Below are positions 10,491 through 23,592 of a stretch of DNA of 64,000 bases, one piece after another. The number at the start of each line of letters is the position of its first letter. Position 1 is the stretch's first letter. The stretch covers positions 62,001 to 126,000 of the forward strand of contig CP099419.1 of NCBI GenBank assembly GCA_024114885.1. Reading direction: 5' to 3'. The notes under the pieces were generated by a model. That model was not told the DNA's origin. It saw only the letters and a list, made by a program, of their open reading frames with translations, and did not search any database. The position numbers were made by a program, and so were the translations under genes. Source of the stretch: Septoria linicola. Taxonomy: Eukaryota; Ascomycota; Dothideomycetes; Mycosphaerellales; Mycosphaerellaceae.

Positions 10491-13400
10491 TATCTAACTA
10501 GATACCTAACTACTAGTAGAGCTTTCTTAGAATTACTTAAAACTAGCTAGTTTTCCTATTAAAGTTTATTAAACTTTTAATTAGAGACCTATTAAATAGT
10601 TACTTTTTCTAACGATAACTACTAAAAATATTTTCTTAGATCTAATTATTATTCGCTAGACGCTACTCTTCTACTATATTCTTAGAGATCTCTTTAGGAA
10701 TAGCCTCTCTCTTCTTTAATACTAATACTTCTAAGTTACTATCTACGCTTATAAAGCTAGCTTCGCTAAATATATACTTCTTAATATCTATAGCTATAGC
10801 GTAGGTAGTATCGAATTAAGCTTTAGCTATAGTCTACTATTTAGCTATATAGACCTTAAACTCCTCCTTACTTATACTAAAGAGCTTCTTTATCTCTATA
10901 CTTACTACCTAATCCGCCTATAGAACTTAGTCTACTAAGATATTAGAAATCGGGCCTAGGCTAGTTAGAAGTATCTTAGTAGTAAAAGGTTTTATTACTC
11001 GTATAGAGTATATAGTACCTAAAGCTATAAAGGGTATTCGCTCGCGATAGAGATATACGCTATAGACTATAGAAACGTTAATACGATTACTATTAGGTAA
11101 CTTATCTAATACTTAACCCTTAGAGTAGGCTAGAAATACTATTAGAATTATACGATACTCGTTATCTATATAAGTATATTACTAAGAGAGGTAGAGGTAC
11201 GAAATAACTAGCGAGCCTATATTAGTATAAGAGTTCTTCTAACTAAGATTAAGGTTAGCTTTTATATCGTTAGTAATTACTAGAGCTATAGTCTCGACGA
11301 AGCCTATATTATAGCTTTACTTATTAGAGATAATACGCCTTACTAGCTACTTTACCTCCTTAGGGTTAAAGAGCCTATTACTAGCTACGTTAGAGATTAG
11401 TAAAAGTCGTCCTCTATCGCTAGTATCGTCTAGAGAGATCGTAAACTAAACCTAATTAAGGCTCTTCTTCTTAAGTAGTATATTCTCGTTTAAGGCGATA
11501 TACTAGAAGCCGTTAGAGTAGTTAGAACTAGCCTTATCGTCGAAGATATAAAAGGTAGTAGATAGGTAGGCTATATATTTAACGATCGTATATAGAGTAG
11601 TAACTAGCTAATATAGCTATAGTAGAGGATACTAGCGAAGAAACTATTAAGATAGCGAGTACTATATACTATAAGACTAACTATACTAACTAATAGCTAT
11701 ATTATACTATCGATATACTATAAACTCCTACTATATAGCTTCGAGTAAAGAGTCTAGGATCTAAAATAGGCCTTTAGTAGAAAGAGAATAAAAGAGAAAG
11801 CTATAATCGGTCTAGGTACCCTTATTACTATCGTAGTCTAAGAGCTCCTAAGCCTTCTAATAGATATTAGAAGTAACCTTCAAGTCTACTTTAGTCGTAG
11901 AGAACTAAAAGGGTCTAAGATAACTTCTATCTACCTTACGTATTAGAGCGTTAATATCGTCTTCTAGTTCCTAAGTATTAGTATCCTTCTTACTATAACG
12001 AGTATATTCTATAGGTTTAGAAAAGAAAGTATTCGCTTCTAGCTTAAACTACGTCTAGTTTTAAGTATTCTAGGCGATAAGAGCTTAGAGATTAGCTATA
12101 CTACCTATCTAAATAATATACTAGTAGAGAGTATACGTTACTTTAGCCGTCTTTAGTAGCTTTAAACCTATAGTATTACCTATCTTAGCTATATATTCTT
12201 TATAAAGAAGCTAGCTAAGGTACGAAAGAATATTAATTAAAGCGTAGCTCTTAGCTACTTTCTTTTTCTCCTAGATATTATTAACTTCTTTAAGAGCTCT
12301 ACTAACGATTATATAGTAGTAGACTTTAGAGGTAATACTATCCTTTATATAAGCCTAGTAACGTAGGTTAGGCTCTAAGTCGCTCTCTAGCTTAATTCTA
12401 CTATTATCTTCTAGTACGATTAGCGATAGACGTTATAGACCTAGTAGTAGCTCTATCGTAGATAATACTTAGTCTTATATAGGACTACTATCGCTCGAAG
12501 CGCTTAGTATAGAAGAAGTCTCGATCGAGGTAATAATAGGTTCTCTAGCGCGAATTCTAGTAAGTCTTCTACTCTTATAAAAGACGAGCGTAGGCTTTTT
12601 CGTAGAGCTTAGCGTTAACTTCTCTAACTAAGCTTTTAGCCTCTATATAGTACTAGGTAATATAGAATCTCTAGGACGAGGCTCTAGAGTCGTAAGTAAG
12701 TTACCTTCTCCTTCTCTTTCTTAACTAGAGTTTCGAGTAGGACTAGATAAGGATAGGCTCTTAGACGTAGAGAAGAAAGGTCGTCTATTAGATCTTAGAT
12801 TTCTAGAAGGAGGTAATAGTCTATAAGATATTAAAAGCTATCTCTCTACTATCGGAAATATATAGGTTAGTTCTTTAAAGGCCTCTCTTTTAGTAAGCTT
12901 AACTATAAATCTATACTAATTAAGTCTATAGCCTATCTCTAGGCGTACTTCTCTTATCTTATAGCTAAATACGTTAACTTACGAGAGCTTCTTCTTAAAC
13001 TTGTTCTAGTAGCGTCTTCTATCTAAGTTCGTATTAATAAAGCCTAAGCTCTACGAGCTAGGAATCTTCTTACTTCTCTATAGCTAAAAATACTAGCTAC
13101 GAGAGAATATATTTACTACCTATTAGTAGAAACGATCTTACTTTTACTACGCTAAGAAAACCTAGTCTTTAGGCTTACTCTCTTTAAAGATACCTTTATA
13201 CTTATTTAACTATTAATAAAGGTTCCTAAGTATCTCTTTATCGTATAAGACTTAGTTAAGAAAGAGGAAGTTCTACTCGTACCTAAACTCTATACGTAGC
13301 TACTACTAAATCAAGTTTCTCTCTTTTACTAAGTCTTAGCCTTCCTAGTATATTTTCTTTATATTATCGCGCTTTATACTCTACGTATTAAGGTACTTTA

Positions 13401-13640
13401 GTAAAATCTTAGTAGAGAGGCGTTTAAAGAAGTTAAATATACTAATCTTTATCCTATCGTTTACTTTCTCGACTTACTTAAGTACTAAGTCGATACTCTT
13501 CTCTTATTCTTATAGCGTCTCTAGTAATAGAATAGCTTTAGTAGCGTTATTAAGGTTCGTTATACTAGTAAGAGGTCTACTTAAAAGCTAGAAGCTAACG
13601 ATAGAGCCTTTACGATTAATACGAGCGAGCGCTATATCTT
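10491..13640 (-). pseudogene. Element A extra downstream ORF (ORF3), unknown product
   Basis: A single minus-strand frame of about 1,050 codons between integrase and the 3' LTR, in the sense direction of gag-pol. Read through RIP stops, it starts near 13,640 and continues to just before the polypurine tract. I do not recognise it. The first third is rich in K, E, Q, R and L and looks helical (for example EIGYRLNQYRFIVKLTKREAFKELT near 12,960-12,880 and SIFNFFKRLSTKILLKYLN near 13,420). The middle part is also lysine- and glutamate-rich (KKKVAKSYALINILSYL near 12,230). The last third has more S, T and D. No membrane segment, zinc knuckle or polymerase motif was seen. Element B has the same frame. 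It may be a duplicated gag-like structural protein, or an accessory protein of this retrotransposon lineage. Confidence 0.6.
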
Positions 13641-15400
13641 ATATAGAACTTAAAGAAGCTATTTTTCGTCTTTTCTTTAGAGAATCTTATCTAGGTAGTT
13701 CTTATATAGGACTTTAAATAGGTAAGGTAGAAGGCGAAAGCGCTAGTCTTAATAGGCGTTTAGGCGTTAAAGAACGCTAGAAAGAGGAAGTCTTGTTCTT
13801 TATACGCGATAGAGAAAGAGAACGTCTTTAAATAGTCGTATTAGTAGCTTAGAGCGATATAAAGCGCGTAACTAGTAATAAGTAACTTAAATAGTAAGGA
13901 GAGTCGAGCGCGTAACTAGTTAAAGAGTTTTCTATTATATTAGTTACTACTTACGTATATAAATAGCTATATAGCGTTACTAGGTAGTAACGAAAGATAA
14001 GAATCGACCTTAATAGAAGTAAGACTCTATAGTAACTAATTAATAGTTAATAAAGAAGAAGAGATCGTTTAGAGCGTAAAAGTAGCCTAATTATATATCT
14101 TATCGTAGTAGCGTAACTATCGTTAGGATTAGAGGTCTATATATAAGGCTTAGTTATATAAGGTTTTAGTTATCGTTTAAGAAGATAACTAAAAATTTAC
14201 TTTACCTTAACGCTTCTATAGCCGTCGTATACTACTAACGCTACTACTAACTACTATAGTATATACCTTACTATTGCTAATAAGGACTAAGACTTAGATA
14301 CTATCGTTGTTACTTCTACTAACTTAAAAGAGCTTTATTTTTTATATACCTAGTTAACTTACTAGATCGCGCTTTCTATATCGTAAGAGACCGCTAGCGC
14401 TATAATTAATAGCTAGAAAGGAGTAATTAGAGCCGTTATTACTAAAGATTCAAGCTTCTCTATCTTTATATAAGCTAAAAAACCTTAAACTTTAAGAATT
14501 CTCTACTAGAAACTAATATCTTTAGCGATTCCTTTAGTTAGGTAAAAATTAGTAGTAAAAAGATCTTTAGGATAGATAACCCTTATCTCTCTTCTTCGAT
14601 TAGTAATAGAAAAGGGCTCTAGGAAGGTAGATTATAGTACTAACCTTAGAAATCGCTAGTAGAAAAGAGTTTTAGAAGTATAGGTCTAGCTTAGATTTTT
14701 AAGACCTAGTAGTAGAAAGTAGCTTAGAATAGCTAACTTTTATAGCGATAGTAGGCTTAGGACTTAGAAAAAGGAGTAGGATAGTAGGTTAACTAGTAGA
14801 TATAGAATCTATACTTAAAAGTTAAGTTTAGAAGAGTAACTAGCTATATAGATACTTATCTTAGCTATAGAAAATAGCGTCGAGATAGTTAGGATTAGCT
14901 AGATTTCTACTAATCTAGTAAAAGAGAAGCTCGAGAAGCTCTAATTAGAGCTTAATAGTAGCTCTAGAAATAAAAGAAGCGCTTAAGAAAGTTAGATTAG
15001 AGCTCGATAGTAGCTCTAGGAATAAAAGAAGCGCTTAAGATAGTATAGACTTAAGAAGATTAGCTCTTTTATAGTAGAGGCTAGGCTTTAGTAGCTAGAT
15101 CTTAGCTTATACCTATAATTAAGTATCGCCTATCGAATTCCTACTTCTTTAGCTCTACTAGGCTAGCTTTAGCCTTTAGCTTACTAAGTCTTCTACTTCT
15201 TCTTTAAGCTCTATTAGTAGCTAGCGTATATAACTCTCTCTTTCTTCTTAAGTTATTACTAATAGCTTACTAATAAAGATCTATAGATACTTATACCTAG
15301 GTAGAAGGTCTAGTTCTATAACCTTCTCTATTAGTAGTAGTACTTCTTCTAGTTTAACCTAATCTAGAACTAGCTTTAGGTTTTCTTATAGAAAGATATA
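13641..15400 (-). other. Spacer between integrase and ORF3 of element A
   Basis: About 1.75 kb with no frame I can interpret on either strand. It holds a 52-bp tandem repeat near 14,944-15,050 (two units). Element B carries the same spacer with more units. It could hold a promoter for ORF3, but nothing specific can be pointed to after RIP. Confidence 0.5.
14944..15047. repeat. 52-bp tandem repeat in element A
   Basis: Two units starting attagagct at 14,944 and 14,996. The matching place in element B has units at 32,302, 32,406 and 32,458 and is about 104 bp longer. Confidence 0.8.
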
Positions 15401-18400
15401 TTTCTTAAGATCTATTCTCTTATAGATATACTCTCGTTTTAAGCTATCTAGTTCCTTAAGCTTATATAATATACCTCTCTATAATACTTTAGATATTCTA
15501 AAAAGGCTTTCTTACCTAAACGTAAGCTTATAAAAGAAGCTAGTTTTTAACTTAGAGTAGTATACTAATATAAGATCTTCTTTTTTTAGTATAGTAAGGT
15601 CTATATAGCGATATTTATCGAAGTACGCCTTGTTCTATTCTTAGAGACTTATTAATATAGTCGTCCTTCTTCTATAGTCGTTTCTATAGCTTCTAGGGCT
15701 TAAGCTTGAATCGTAAGAAGCTCTACTCTAGTCTTAACCTTATTCTAATCTATAATCTAGAAGGTATAGTATTCTAGTTCGATTAGTAGTACTACGTTAC
15801 GCCTAATTATTATCTCTAATAGCGTTAGGCTAGTAGTAGAGACTATTATCGTTCTCTCTACCTATAGAACTACTAGAATATAGTCTCGAATTATATAAAG
15901 GCTACTATTAGATAGCTTTAAGTAAGCGTCTAGTATCGTCTTATAGCCGACTTTAACGATAGCGTTAGACTAAGAGTAGTATAGCGAAATATTAATATGT
16001 TTAATACTATACGATAGTAGTAGCTTTTCTACTTTACTAAGATTAGTCTTATAGTTATTAAGAATAACTTCTATAGTAGTACTCTATCGGTAAAAGATCT
16101 CTTTCTATATAAACCTTACTATCTATACTAAGGAGATAGTCTTTACTAGGTACTAGAATATACGTACTTCTAGCTATTACGATAGAGATTCGCGTATAAC
16201 TATTAACGAATAGTTCTTTAAGATATATAAGCTATCGATATACTACTACTAGCCGACTATAACTTAGAGTAGAATCTATAGTTCTCTAGGTACCTATCTC
16301 TTATACTAAAGACTATAAATAGTATATTACTAAATAGTAAGCGAGATTTAAGCCTAGACTCTATCCTACTACTATCGTTTCTAGATAAGATTATATGTCT
16401 ATTTAGCGCTATAGTAACTATTCTTATAATAGTATACCTTAATAATACGAGCTTACGCTTTAGGTTTATTAATAACTCGCTATAGAGGTCTAGCTACTCG
16501 CTCTTAGCGCTAGAGCTAGTTATTCTTAATATAAAACAACTAATACTTCTTTCTTAACTACTTATACTCGTTATTAGAAACTCTCTTAGGTCTTTATATT
16601 CGTATAAGTATAAAAGCGATATTTATTAACTTCTAAGAATAGATTCTATTAATTATAGGTAGCTCGCTCTAAATTACCTATATAGAGAAAGCGTTAATAT
16701 AAAAAGTATCGAAGAATTACTCGTTAATTATTAGATCTATATCTTCTTCCTATTCTATAGCCTCTATATCTTTAGGCGTAATAGGCTTTCTCGATAGCGA
16801 ATCTAGAGCTAAATACTTCTTACTAGGAATATATATAATATTAAAGTTAAAGAGGTAGATCTATACTAGCTAGTGCGTTATTACTATATTTAGTAAATTA
16901 GAGACAGCTTTATTAAGCTAGTAAACGAGAGTATTTATATTAATCTCTAGTTAGAAGTATACTCTAAATAGCTATAGTTTTAGCTTCTTTAATACCTTTA
17001 GTATACTAAGGTATTCGCGTTTTCTAGTATTATATTTAACTTCTACTAGGTTAAATAGGCTAGACTTATATCGAACTAGATAGTAAAGGAGTAGCTCGTC
17101 TTAGTTATATTAGGAAAGTATATATCTCTAACCTTTACTACTCGAATCTACGTCTACGATAATAAGTCCTACTCCTTCTCTATAGTTAAGAGTAACTAGA
17201 GCTAGAGCTAAAACTAGCGCCTTTAAGACGATATCTTTAGCTAGTTAGTATTTAGTAGTCTATTAAAACTTAGTATCCTTCTATAAGAGTTTAAATAGTA
17301 GAGTAAGGATAATCGTAAAACCTTTAACCTAGACGTAGTAGTATATAACTACGCCGAGGAAGGTTCGAACCTTCTTCTAATTCTCTAGAGTCGGCTATTT
17401 CTTAATCTTCGCTACTCTTACGAAGTCTAGATAGCGACTATTAATACTAGTAAGGTAACTAACGATTACTAACTATTCGTAATAAAGCTATAGCTTATTA
17501 AAAGCTATAGTTATATTAGTACGTTCTATATTATAGAGAACGTCGTCTATAGCTATAATATGTTTAATAACGTAATAGTAGAGGCTAGGTCTAACCTCTT
17601 CGCTATCGTACTTTATCTTAGGCTCTTTAATACTAATATTATTAAGGAATAGCTATACCTTATACGAGACATACTCTATAAGGACTTAATTAATAATACG
17701 AACGAACTAGGTAACGAAATTCATAGCTCCTTATAGTAACGTTGTCTATTATAATAAGCCTAGTAGTAAGTTAAAGCCTATAAGGTCTCTATAAGATTTA
17801 TCGAGTAGTATTTAGTTATATCTAGAGAAGATATTAACTAACGAGGCTAGTACGTAACTAGTAAAGTCTTTAGAGAAACTCTTAGCGTTAGGTAGTAAGT
17901 TTAAGTCTCTTATAGTAACTTAATTAAACTTCTAAACTATATTAATTAACCGATACTTCTTTAGCTTACCTACCTCTATCTTCTTACTAATAAGGAAGTA
18001 CGAGTTTTAATAGGTACTATAGTATAGCTCGAGCGTTCTAGCTTAGATTCGTTGTCTTAGTATATCCTCTACGATATATTATAGAGATAGATTTAGCTTA
18101 AAGCCTAGATACTACTATAGCTTATAAGGAACTATCTAAATCTTCTATAATAGAGTAATATTAGGATTAATTCGACCTAAATACGTAAAGTTCTACGTAA
18201 AGGTAGCTTCTTAATTCCTTAGTATATAATATAGTAAATCTAGCTCCTTTAGTAGTAGTTCTATACTAGGTTTAAACTTTATAAGCTATTTAGGCGTAAG
18301 GCGTAATCTAGGCTCGATCGACGAGAACCTCTTAGTTAAATACTTACTATTATAAGATCTAGTACTAGATAGTATAGCTACTTCCTTCTTAATATAAGTT

Positions 18401-21250
18401 CGTCGCTAGTTCTTTAATCCGCTAGGGTTCGAGCTATTAATTATAGTAATATCTATATTTACTAGTTTAATCTTGTTAGTAACTCGCTTATAAAGAGTAT
18501 AGGCGCTAATATAATTATCTAGCTTCTACTACCTTATAGCTTCTTTATTACGAGCTTTCTCTACTACTATATTAATAGTAGCTAAGATAACGTATGTCTC
18601 TTCGCTAAGCTCGTTATCTACTTTATTAGAAATAACCTCGTTATAGAGTCTAGGTTCTTAGATAGCTAGCTCTACCTCTCTAAGCTTCCTATAAGTAATT
18701 ATTAAGTATTCGCTCTCGTAATTTAAACTCTAGCTCGATTAAGACACTAGTATAGTATCTTTAAAACTATACCTAATACTCTAGTATAAGTCTCGCTCGC
18801 TAGTATAAACTAGTTTAGCTTCGCTAGTAGCTAGTAAAAGCTTCTTAAGCTAACTATTTTAGCTAAATTTAGCGATATTATCTTCGATAGCTACTACTAC
18901 GAGATAGTTATACTATATTTAAGTCTAGCTATAATTAACCTATCTTAATAGCTCGAGCTACTATCGTAGAGAGGTACTTTATCTAATCAAGTCTACTATA
19001 AAATAATCTCTAAAGTAGATCGCTTTCGTATACGATAACTACTATATAAGATAGTTAAAGACTTAATTCTCTAGAAGTTTAGAGCTATTAGTAACCGTAA
19101 ACGAATACTAGTACTAATCGCTTATCTATCTATACTACTAGTATAGTTTAAAGTATAGTATAGGAGGTATAACGTAATTATCGTTTAAAAAGGTAACTAT
19201 AGAACGTTCTACTAGCTAACCCTCCTAAGTAGAGTTTTTACTTCTAACTACTAAACCTTATATAGAAAGGGTAGTAGAAGCTTGAAAAGCTTATAATCCC
19301 TCTCTCTACTCCTCGCTATTATAAGATCTAGAGTCCTTATTAGTATACTCTATATTCTTTAGCTAGTAATTACTAAAAGTTAGAGTTCGGATACTAACTT
19401 CTATTAAATCTTAACGCGATATACGCGCTAGAGCTCTAATTAATCTTATACTACTAACTAGAGCTAGTTTCTTAGTACTCTAGCTTTTCCTAGAACCTAT
19501 TCTATAGTTCGTATATTACTATAGCTATTAAAGCTAGTAAATATAATAATATAGCTGTCTAGAGTACTAATTAAGCTCTCTTAAGAGCTATTATTATAGT
19601 TCTTAGAAGCTAGGCGTACTCGTCGCGCCTATAGCTAGCTAAGTAAGATTAGGCTATTTACTAGCGAGACTAGAAATAGTATCGTAACTCTTACGTTAAA
19701 GATATTAATTAATACCTCTAAGTAGTACCTAACGAAAGTAACCTTGTCTCTAACTCCTTCTATAGTAATATTACTAAGAGAAGTTATACTAACTTAAAGC
19801 TTTCGAACGTATTCGATTAGTATAATTATTAACTTAGCCCTCTTATTAATTAAAGACTTATAGGCTATTATTTAAGGTCTATACTTCGTAGGTACGTAGA
19901 TACTTAGAATAATCTAATAGATATTATTAAATAATAGAAGGATATTATTAGTCTACTCGTAAAGCTTAGAAGCGGGCCTAGGCTTTACTATATTAATCGC
20001 TATAGTAGTAGCTTAGAAGGCCTTAATATTAGTTACTAAAATAGCTTTTATTAGCTCCTCCTCTACCTACTCGCTAAAGGCTTTAGATAGTAAGGAATAT
20101 ACGCTAATCTTAGCTCTACTACCTCTATTCGTACGCTTCTTTATATAGAGCTTATTAAGCTTCTTACGTAGATCTGTATCGTTTAGAATACGACTCTATA
20201 AGGAATACGACGCTCGCTCGCTATAGAGAATAATCTCTACTAAGCTTAACTAGATCTTAGATTCGAGTATTTTATCTATCTAGAAGACGTTAGCGTTATT
20301 ATTAGCGTATATAGCTTAGAGGTAGTTATCTATATACTTAGTCTTTAAAGGCTCCTTAGCCTTCTTTCGCTTCTAAGCGTACGTAAGAGTAACTAGAACT
20401 AGTAGACTATTTAGGTAGTCGTATATCTACTTATTTTTAACCTTATCGTTATTATATCCTTAAGTTTAAGAATCCTCTAACTCTCCTATATCTATAAGGT
20501 AAGGAGCTAGCTAGTTTTTATCTTTAACCTCTTTAATATAAGAGTAACGATAAGCGTAGGTTCTTATAGCTATAGCCTAAGTTATAATCCGCTTCTATAC
20601 TCCTATTAGCTATTCTCTAACTAAGTAAGAAGAGTTTAGGTTCCGTTTTATCTTTACGCTATCTCTAGCTATATAGGCGCTAATTAGGTCGTCCTAATCC
20701 TCTTATATAATAGAAGCGACTTAGCTAATATTAATAGGACTATCGATACTAGCTACCTTGTTCGCTATCTTCTACTAGCTCGCTCTTAACGTTAATAAAC
20801 GATCTATATTTTCAAGATTAATCTTTCTATAGCGCTACTCTAATACTTCTATTAATACGAATAGCTTTAGTAGTTCCTTGTCCTAGTAGTACTATATCTT
20901 TTCTATATCTAGGTAAGGCGTTCTATAGTATATAATACTAGTCTTTAGATCTCTATATATTAAGCTCTTAGTCTCGAACTACTATAGGTACTCGTAGTTT
21001 ATAGCTATATAGCCTTCGAGCCTATATATCTAATAACCTAAAATCTTTAGAGCGATCGCTATATAGGCCTTAATTACTAACCTATTATCTATCGTAGCTA
21101 AGTTAATCGAAATCTCCTAGCTATAAGTAGGCCTTAGAATATATAGATAGTCGTAATCGTAAGACTTTACCTACTATCCTATCGACGAGCGTAGTAGCTA
21201 CGAACTTTCTTCTTTAAGTCGATAAATCGTAGCGATTACGAGGTCTTATA
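15400..21250 (-). pseudogene. pol: Element A pol: protease-RT-RNase H-integrase (decayed)
   Basis: Minus-strand pol. The retropepsin-like region is about 19,860-19,550, with the tail RVRLASKNYNNSS also seen in family D. RT starts near 18,030 (KKIEVGKLKKYRLINI, then NQVTIRDLNLLP). The catalytic box reads FLNNISIKEP at about 17,618-17,650, where relatives have FLDD; both aspartates are RIP-changed. RNase H runs to KKYLALDSLSRKP near 16,790. The integrase zinc region is near 16,470-16,350 (IIKVYYYKNSYYSAKQTYNLI), with histidines and cysteine turned to tyrosine. The core and C-terminal part continue to about 15,400. About 1 kb between gag and the protease-like region remains in frame but has no motif I can name. 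These enzymes copy the RNA and integrate the cDNA in working relatives. Confidence 0.85.
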
Positions 21251-22290
21251 TACTAGTAGTAATATTATCGACGCTTACTAGTTTATAGCCTTTATAGACT
21301 ACCGTTTCCCTAGTATTAAACTTAGAGTTTAGTCTTAGAGCGGACTTCTTTACTACTTCGTATAGCTATATAATATCTCTACTATCTTCGTTATATACTT
21401 CTACTTTAAAGTCCTTATTACTATTAATCTAACGCTAGGCTATCTTTAAGAGCTTACTATAATCTAAGTTATTATTATTAAAGTCTAACCTAAGATAGGC
21501 CTAGAGCCTCTTACTAAAGCGGAATAGTAGGCCTTATATAAATAGAAGAGTACGAGAACGCTCGTCTATATACGAAGTAGGTATAGTATTAGAGTAGAGT
21601 ATAAACTACCTTAAGTACTCTAAGAGATTATTATCCTCGCTATAGTCGACCTTATAAAGGTTTTCTATATAGTAGTAGTTTCTAAGTATATATATATTAT
21701 TATACTTTTAGTATTCCTTAATAATTAACTTCTTGAACTTAGAGTAGTTCCGATCGTAGAAACTATTAAGACGCTAGTATCGTCTACGTTAGACAACTAT
21801 AACTTAAGTAAGTAACTTCTCGTAAAGCTATTTATTATTATTAATAAGTAGAATAGCGTAGTTTCTATATATAGCCTTAAATCGCTTAATATACTTAGTT
21901 ACGTTCTCTCTATTAAAGAAGAGATTCTAGTCCGAGCTAGGTATTAGCGAAACCTAAGCGATAATTACCTACTAGCTCTAGGTTATATAGATAGTCTCTA
22001 TAAGTAGCTAGAACTACGCTATAGATAGTCTACCTCCTAAGTCTAGTCCTTAAAAGATATTAGTATTAGAGTTAAGGTTATTACCTCCTTAGTCCTTAGC
22101 TTCTTTAGATATATCGTTATCTAGTAGAGAGAATAAAGTAAAAGCGGATAGTAGCTTTACTAGAGATCTTCGAATTTACTTATTAAGCTAATTAGATAAG
22201 CTACTATCTAGTATTATAGGCTAGCTAGTAGACGCTAATTTACTTATAGAGCTCGTTCGAAAGTGTTCTAAGAGTATATTATACTCTTCT
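21250..22290 (-). pseudogene. gag: Element A gag (decayed)
   Basis: Minus-strand frame from near 22,290. The retrotransposon Gag core lies about 21,920-21,400: it opens FFNRENVTKYIKRFKAIY and continues with a helical region containing LLEYLRQFILYSNTIP. The same core, with the order ENTTKFLERFKLISKYYSL, is found in family D, which supports the assignment and the kinship of the two families. No zinc knuckle is visible; RIP would have erased its cysteines and histidines. The start codon is lost (ATG to ATA). It is the first ORF after the 5' LTR leader. Confidence 0.75.
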
Positions 22291-23029
22291 TAATTAAGTT
22301 TTTAAAATAAAATATAGTTATTATTTAAAACGATAACTAAAAAACAAGAGTCTAAATTTTATTAGCTATCTAAAGGTAAATTATTAAACTTTTCTTATAA
22401 TACCGAGGCTATATTAATTATATCTAATAAGTAAGGCATGTCGTGTCGTATAGTTCGACTATTTATAGCGAGGCGCGTCTATCTTACTTATTCGAGTAAT
22501 TTGCTATATAACTATAGGAGTATAATATTACGTTAGCCTATACTATATACTAGGTCTAGGGCCTTAGACGTAATTAGTATCCTTAGCTAAACGATTAGCG
22601 TCTAACGCTATACTAGAGCTTATTCTAAGCGATCTGTATACTAGAGGATACGAGATTACCTAGACAGGTCTAGCCTATCCTATAGCCTCTACGCTATCTA
22701 AATAAGAGCGTTTTCACGCTAAACCGAGGTCTAATCGAAGACTATTATAGGTATAGAGACCTTGAGTAAATCTCTAATATAGTAAGTCGTCTTACTATCT
22801 ATATAATAATTACTAAATAGATCCGTACTAAGAGGTACTAGAGGTTTATAACTTTTCTAGATTAGAGCGATATCTATATTCTAGAGGCTTCTACGTTATT
22901 ATAGCCCTTTAAGTCGCCTCTTATATAGGCTCCTTTAGGCCTCTTATTAATATTTATAGTATATTAGTTCTCGCTTTAAGGCTATCTTCTACTCTCTACG
23001 CTTCTAGTCCTAATATAAGAGAGAAGAGA
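22291..23029 (-). other. Element A 5' leader
   Basis: About 740 bases between the 5' LTR and gag without a recognisable frame. It is nearly identical in element B (39,760-40,493), and much of it is also kept in copy C (42,174-42,857), so it is the family's untranslated leader and presumably holds the packaging signal. Confidence 0.65.
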
Positions 23030-23047
23030 TAGCTCTACCTTCGGCTC
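23030..23047 (-). other. Primer-binding-site-like motif, element A
   Basis: 18 bases (plus strand tagctctaccttcggctc) lie 3 bases inside the 5' LTR. The identical 18-mer is next to the 5' LTR in element B (40,494-40,511) and in element D of another family (55,604-55,621). Its place fits a minus-strand primer-binding site. The primer tRNA is not identified. Confidence 0.65.
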
Positions 23048-23050
23048 TAT

Positions 23051-23329
23051 TAATAGATAATAACTACTCTAATACTAACCCTCTAGGCAGATATAAGAGT
23101 AGCTATTATAGAATAAGACCTATTCGGAGAGTAATAGTCTTATAATACGTATATTAACTAGTAGTAACGAGCTTAAACTAGTAGCCCTAGGACTAAGAGC
23201 CTATACTAGGACTATAGGACATTAAATTAATTAAGTAGAGTAAATATTGCTATCTTAGAAACGAGCTACTATCTTGCTTTTATACTAAAGTTACTAAGTA
23301 TAGTATATAGGTAGGCCTTTACCTTACTA
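23051..23329 (-). repeat. Element A 5' LTR
   Basis: 279 bp, pairs with 10,196-10,474, followed by the gtac duplication. It should contain the promoter of the element; no TATA or start signal can be trusted after RIP. Confidence 0.95.
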
Positions 23330-23333
23330 GTAC

Positions 23334-23592
23334 GTTTAAGAGCTCTATATACGTAGAGTATAGAGATATATATTTCTTAATAAGAAGTATCTAGTATATA
23401 ACGTTACTATATTATTCTAGAGCGTAATCGACTCTTTATTATACTTAGACCTAATTACGACGCTAAAAGCTACCGACTACGCGACGTAGTTATATAATAA
23501 TACTATATCGTAGAGACAAATAGAAGAGTACGTTTAAGAGCTCTATATACGTAGAGTATAGAGATATATATTTCTTAATAAGAAGTACCTAG
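23334..23592. repeat. 198-bp tandem repeat, right half of unit 2 and partial unit 3
   Basis: 23,334-23,431 completes the unit broken at 10,195 (100 + 98 = 198 bases). Unit 3 runs 23,432-23,592 and ends at the junction with copia-2. Confidence 0.9.

Larger units (their letters stand above)
10196..23329 (-). mobile_element. Family-A Ty3-like LTR retrotransposon, element A (complete, 13.1 kb)
   Basis: Complete structure: two 279-bp LTRs (10,196-10,474 and 23,051-23,329), a 4-bp target duplication gtac (10,192-10,195 and 23,330-23,333), a polypurine tract next to the left LTR and a primer-site-like motif next to the right LTR. The two together show the element reads on the minus strand. Gag, protease, RT, RNase H and integrase follow in Ty3 order, then a long extra frame. 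At 13.1 kb it is much longer than a typical 5-8 kb Ty3 element, chiefly because of the extra ORF and a 1.7-kb spacer. It was inserted into a 198-bp repeat unit, which rejoins to exactly 198 bp when the element and one gtac are removed. Confidence 0.95.

Noticed and set aside
10475..23050. A host gene cluster inside the 12.5-kb interior of element A
   Set aside because: The interior is repeated in element B, reads as gag-pol on one strand and lies between LTRs with a target duplication.
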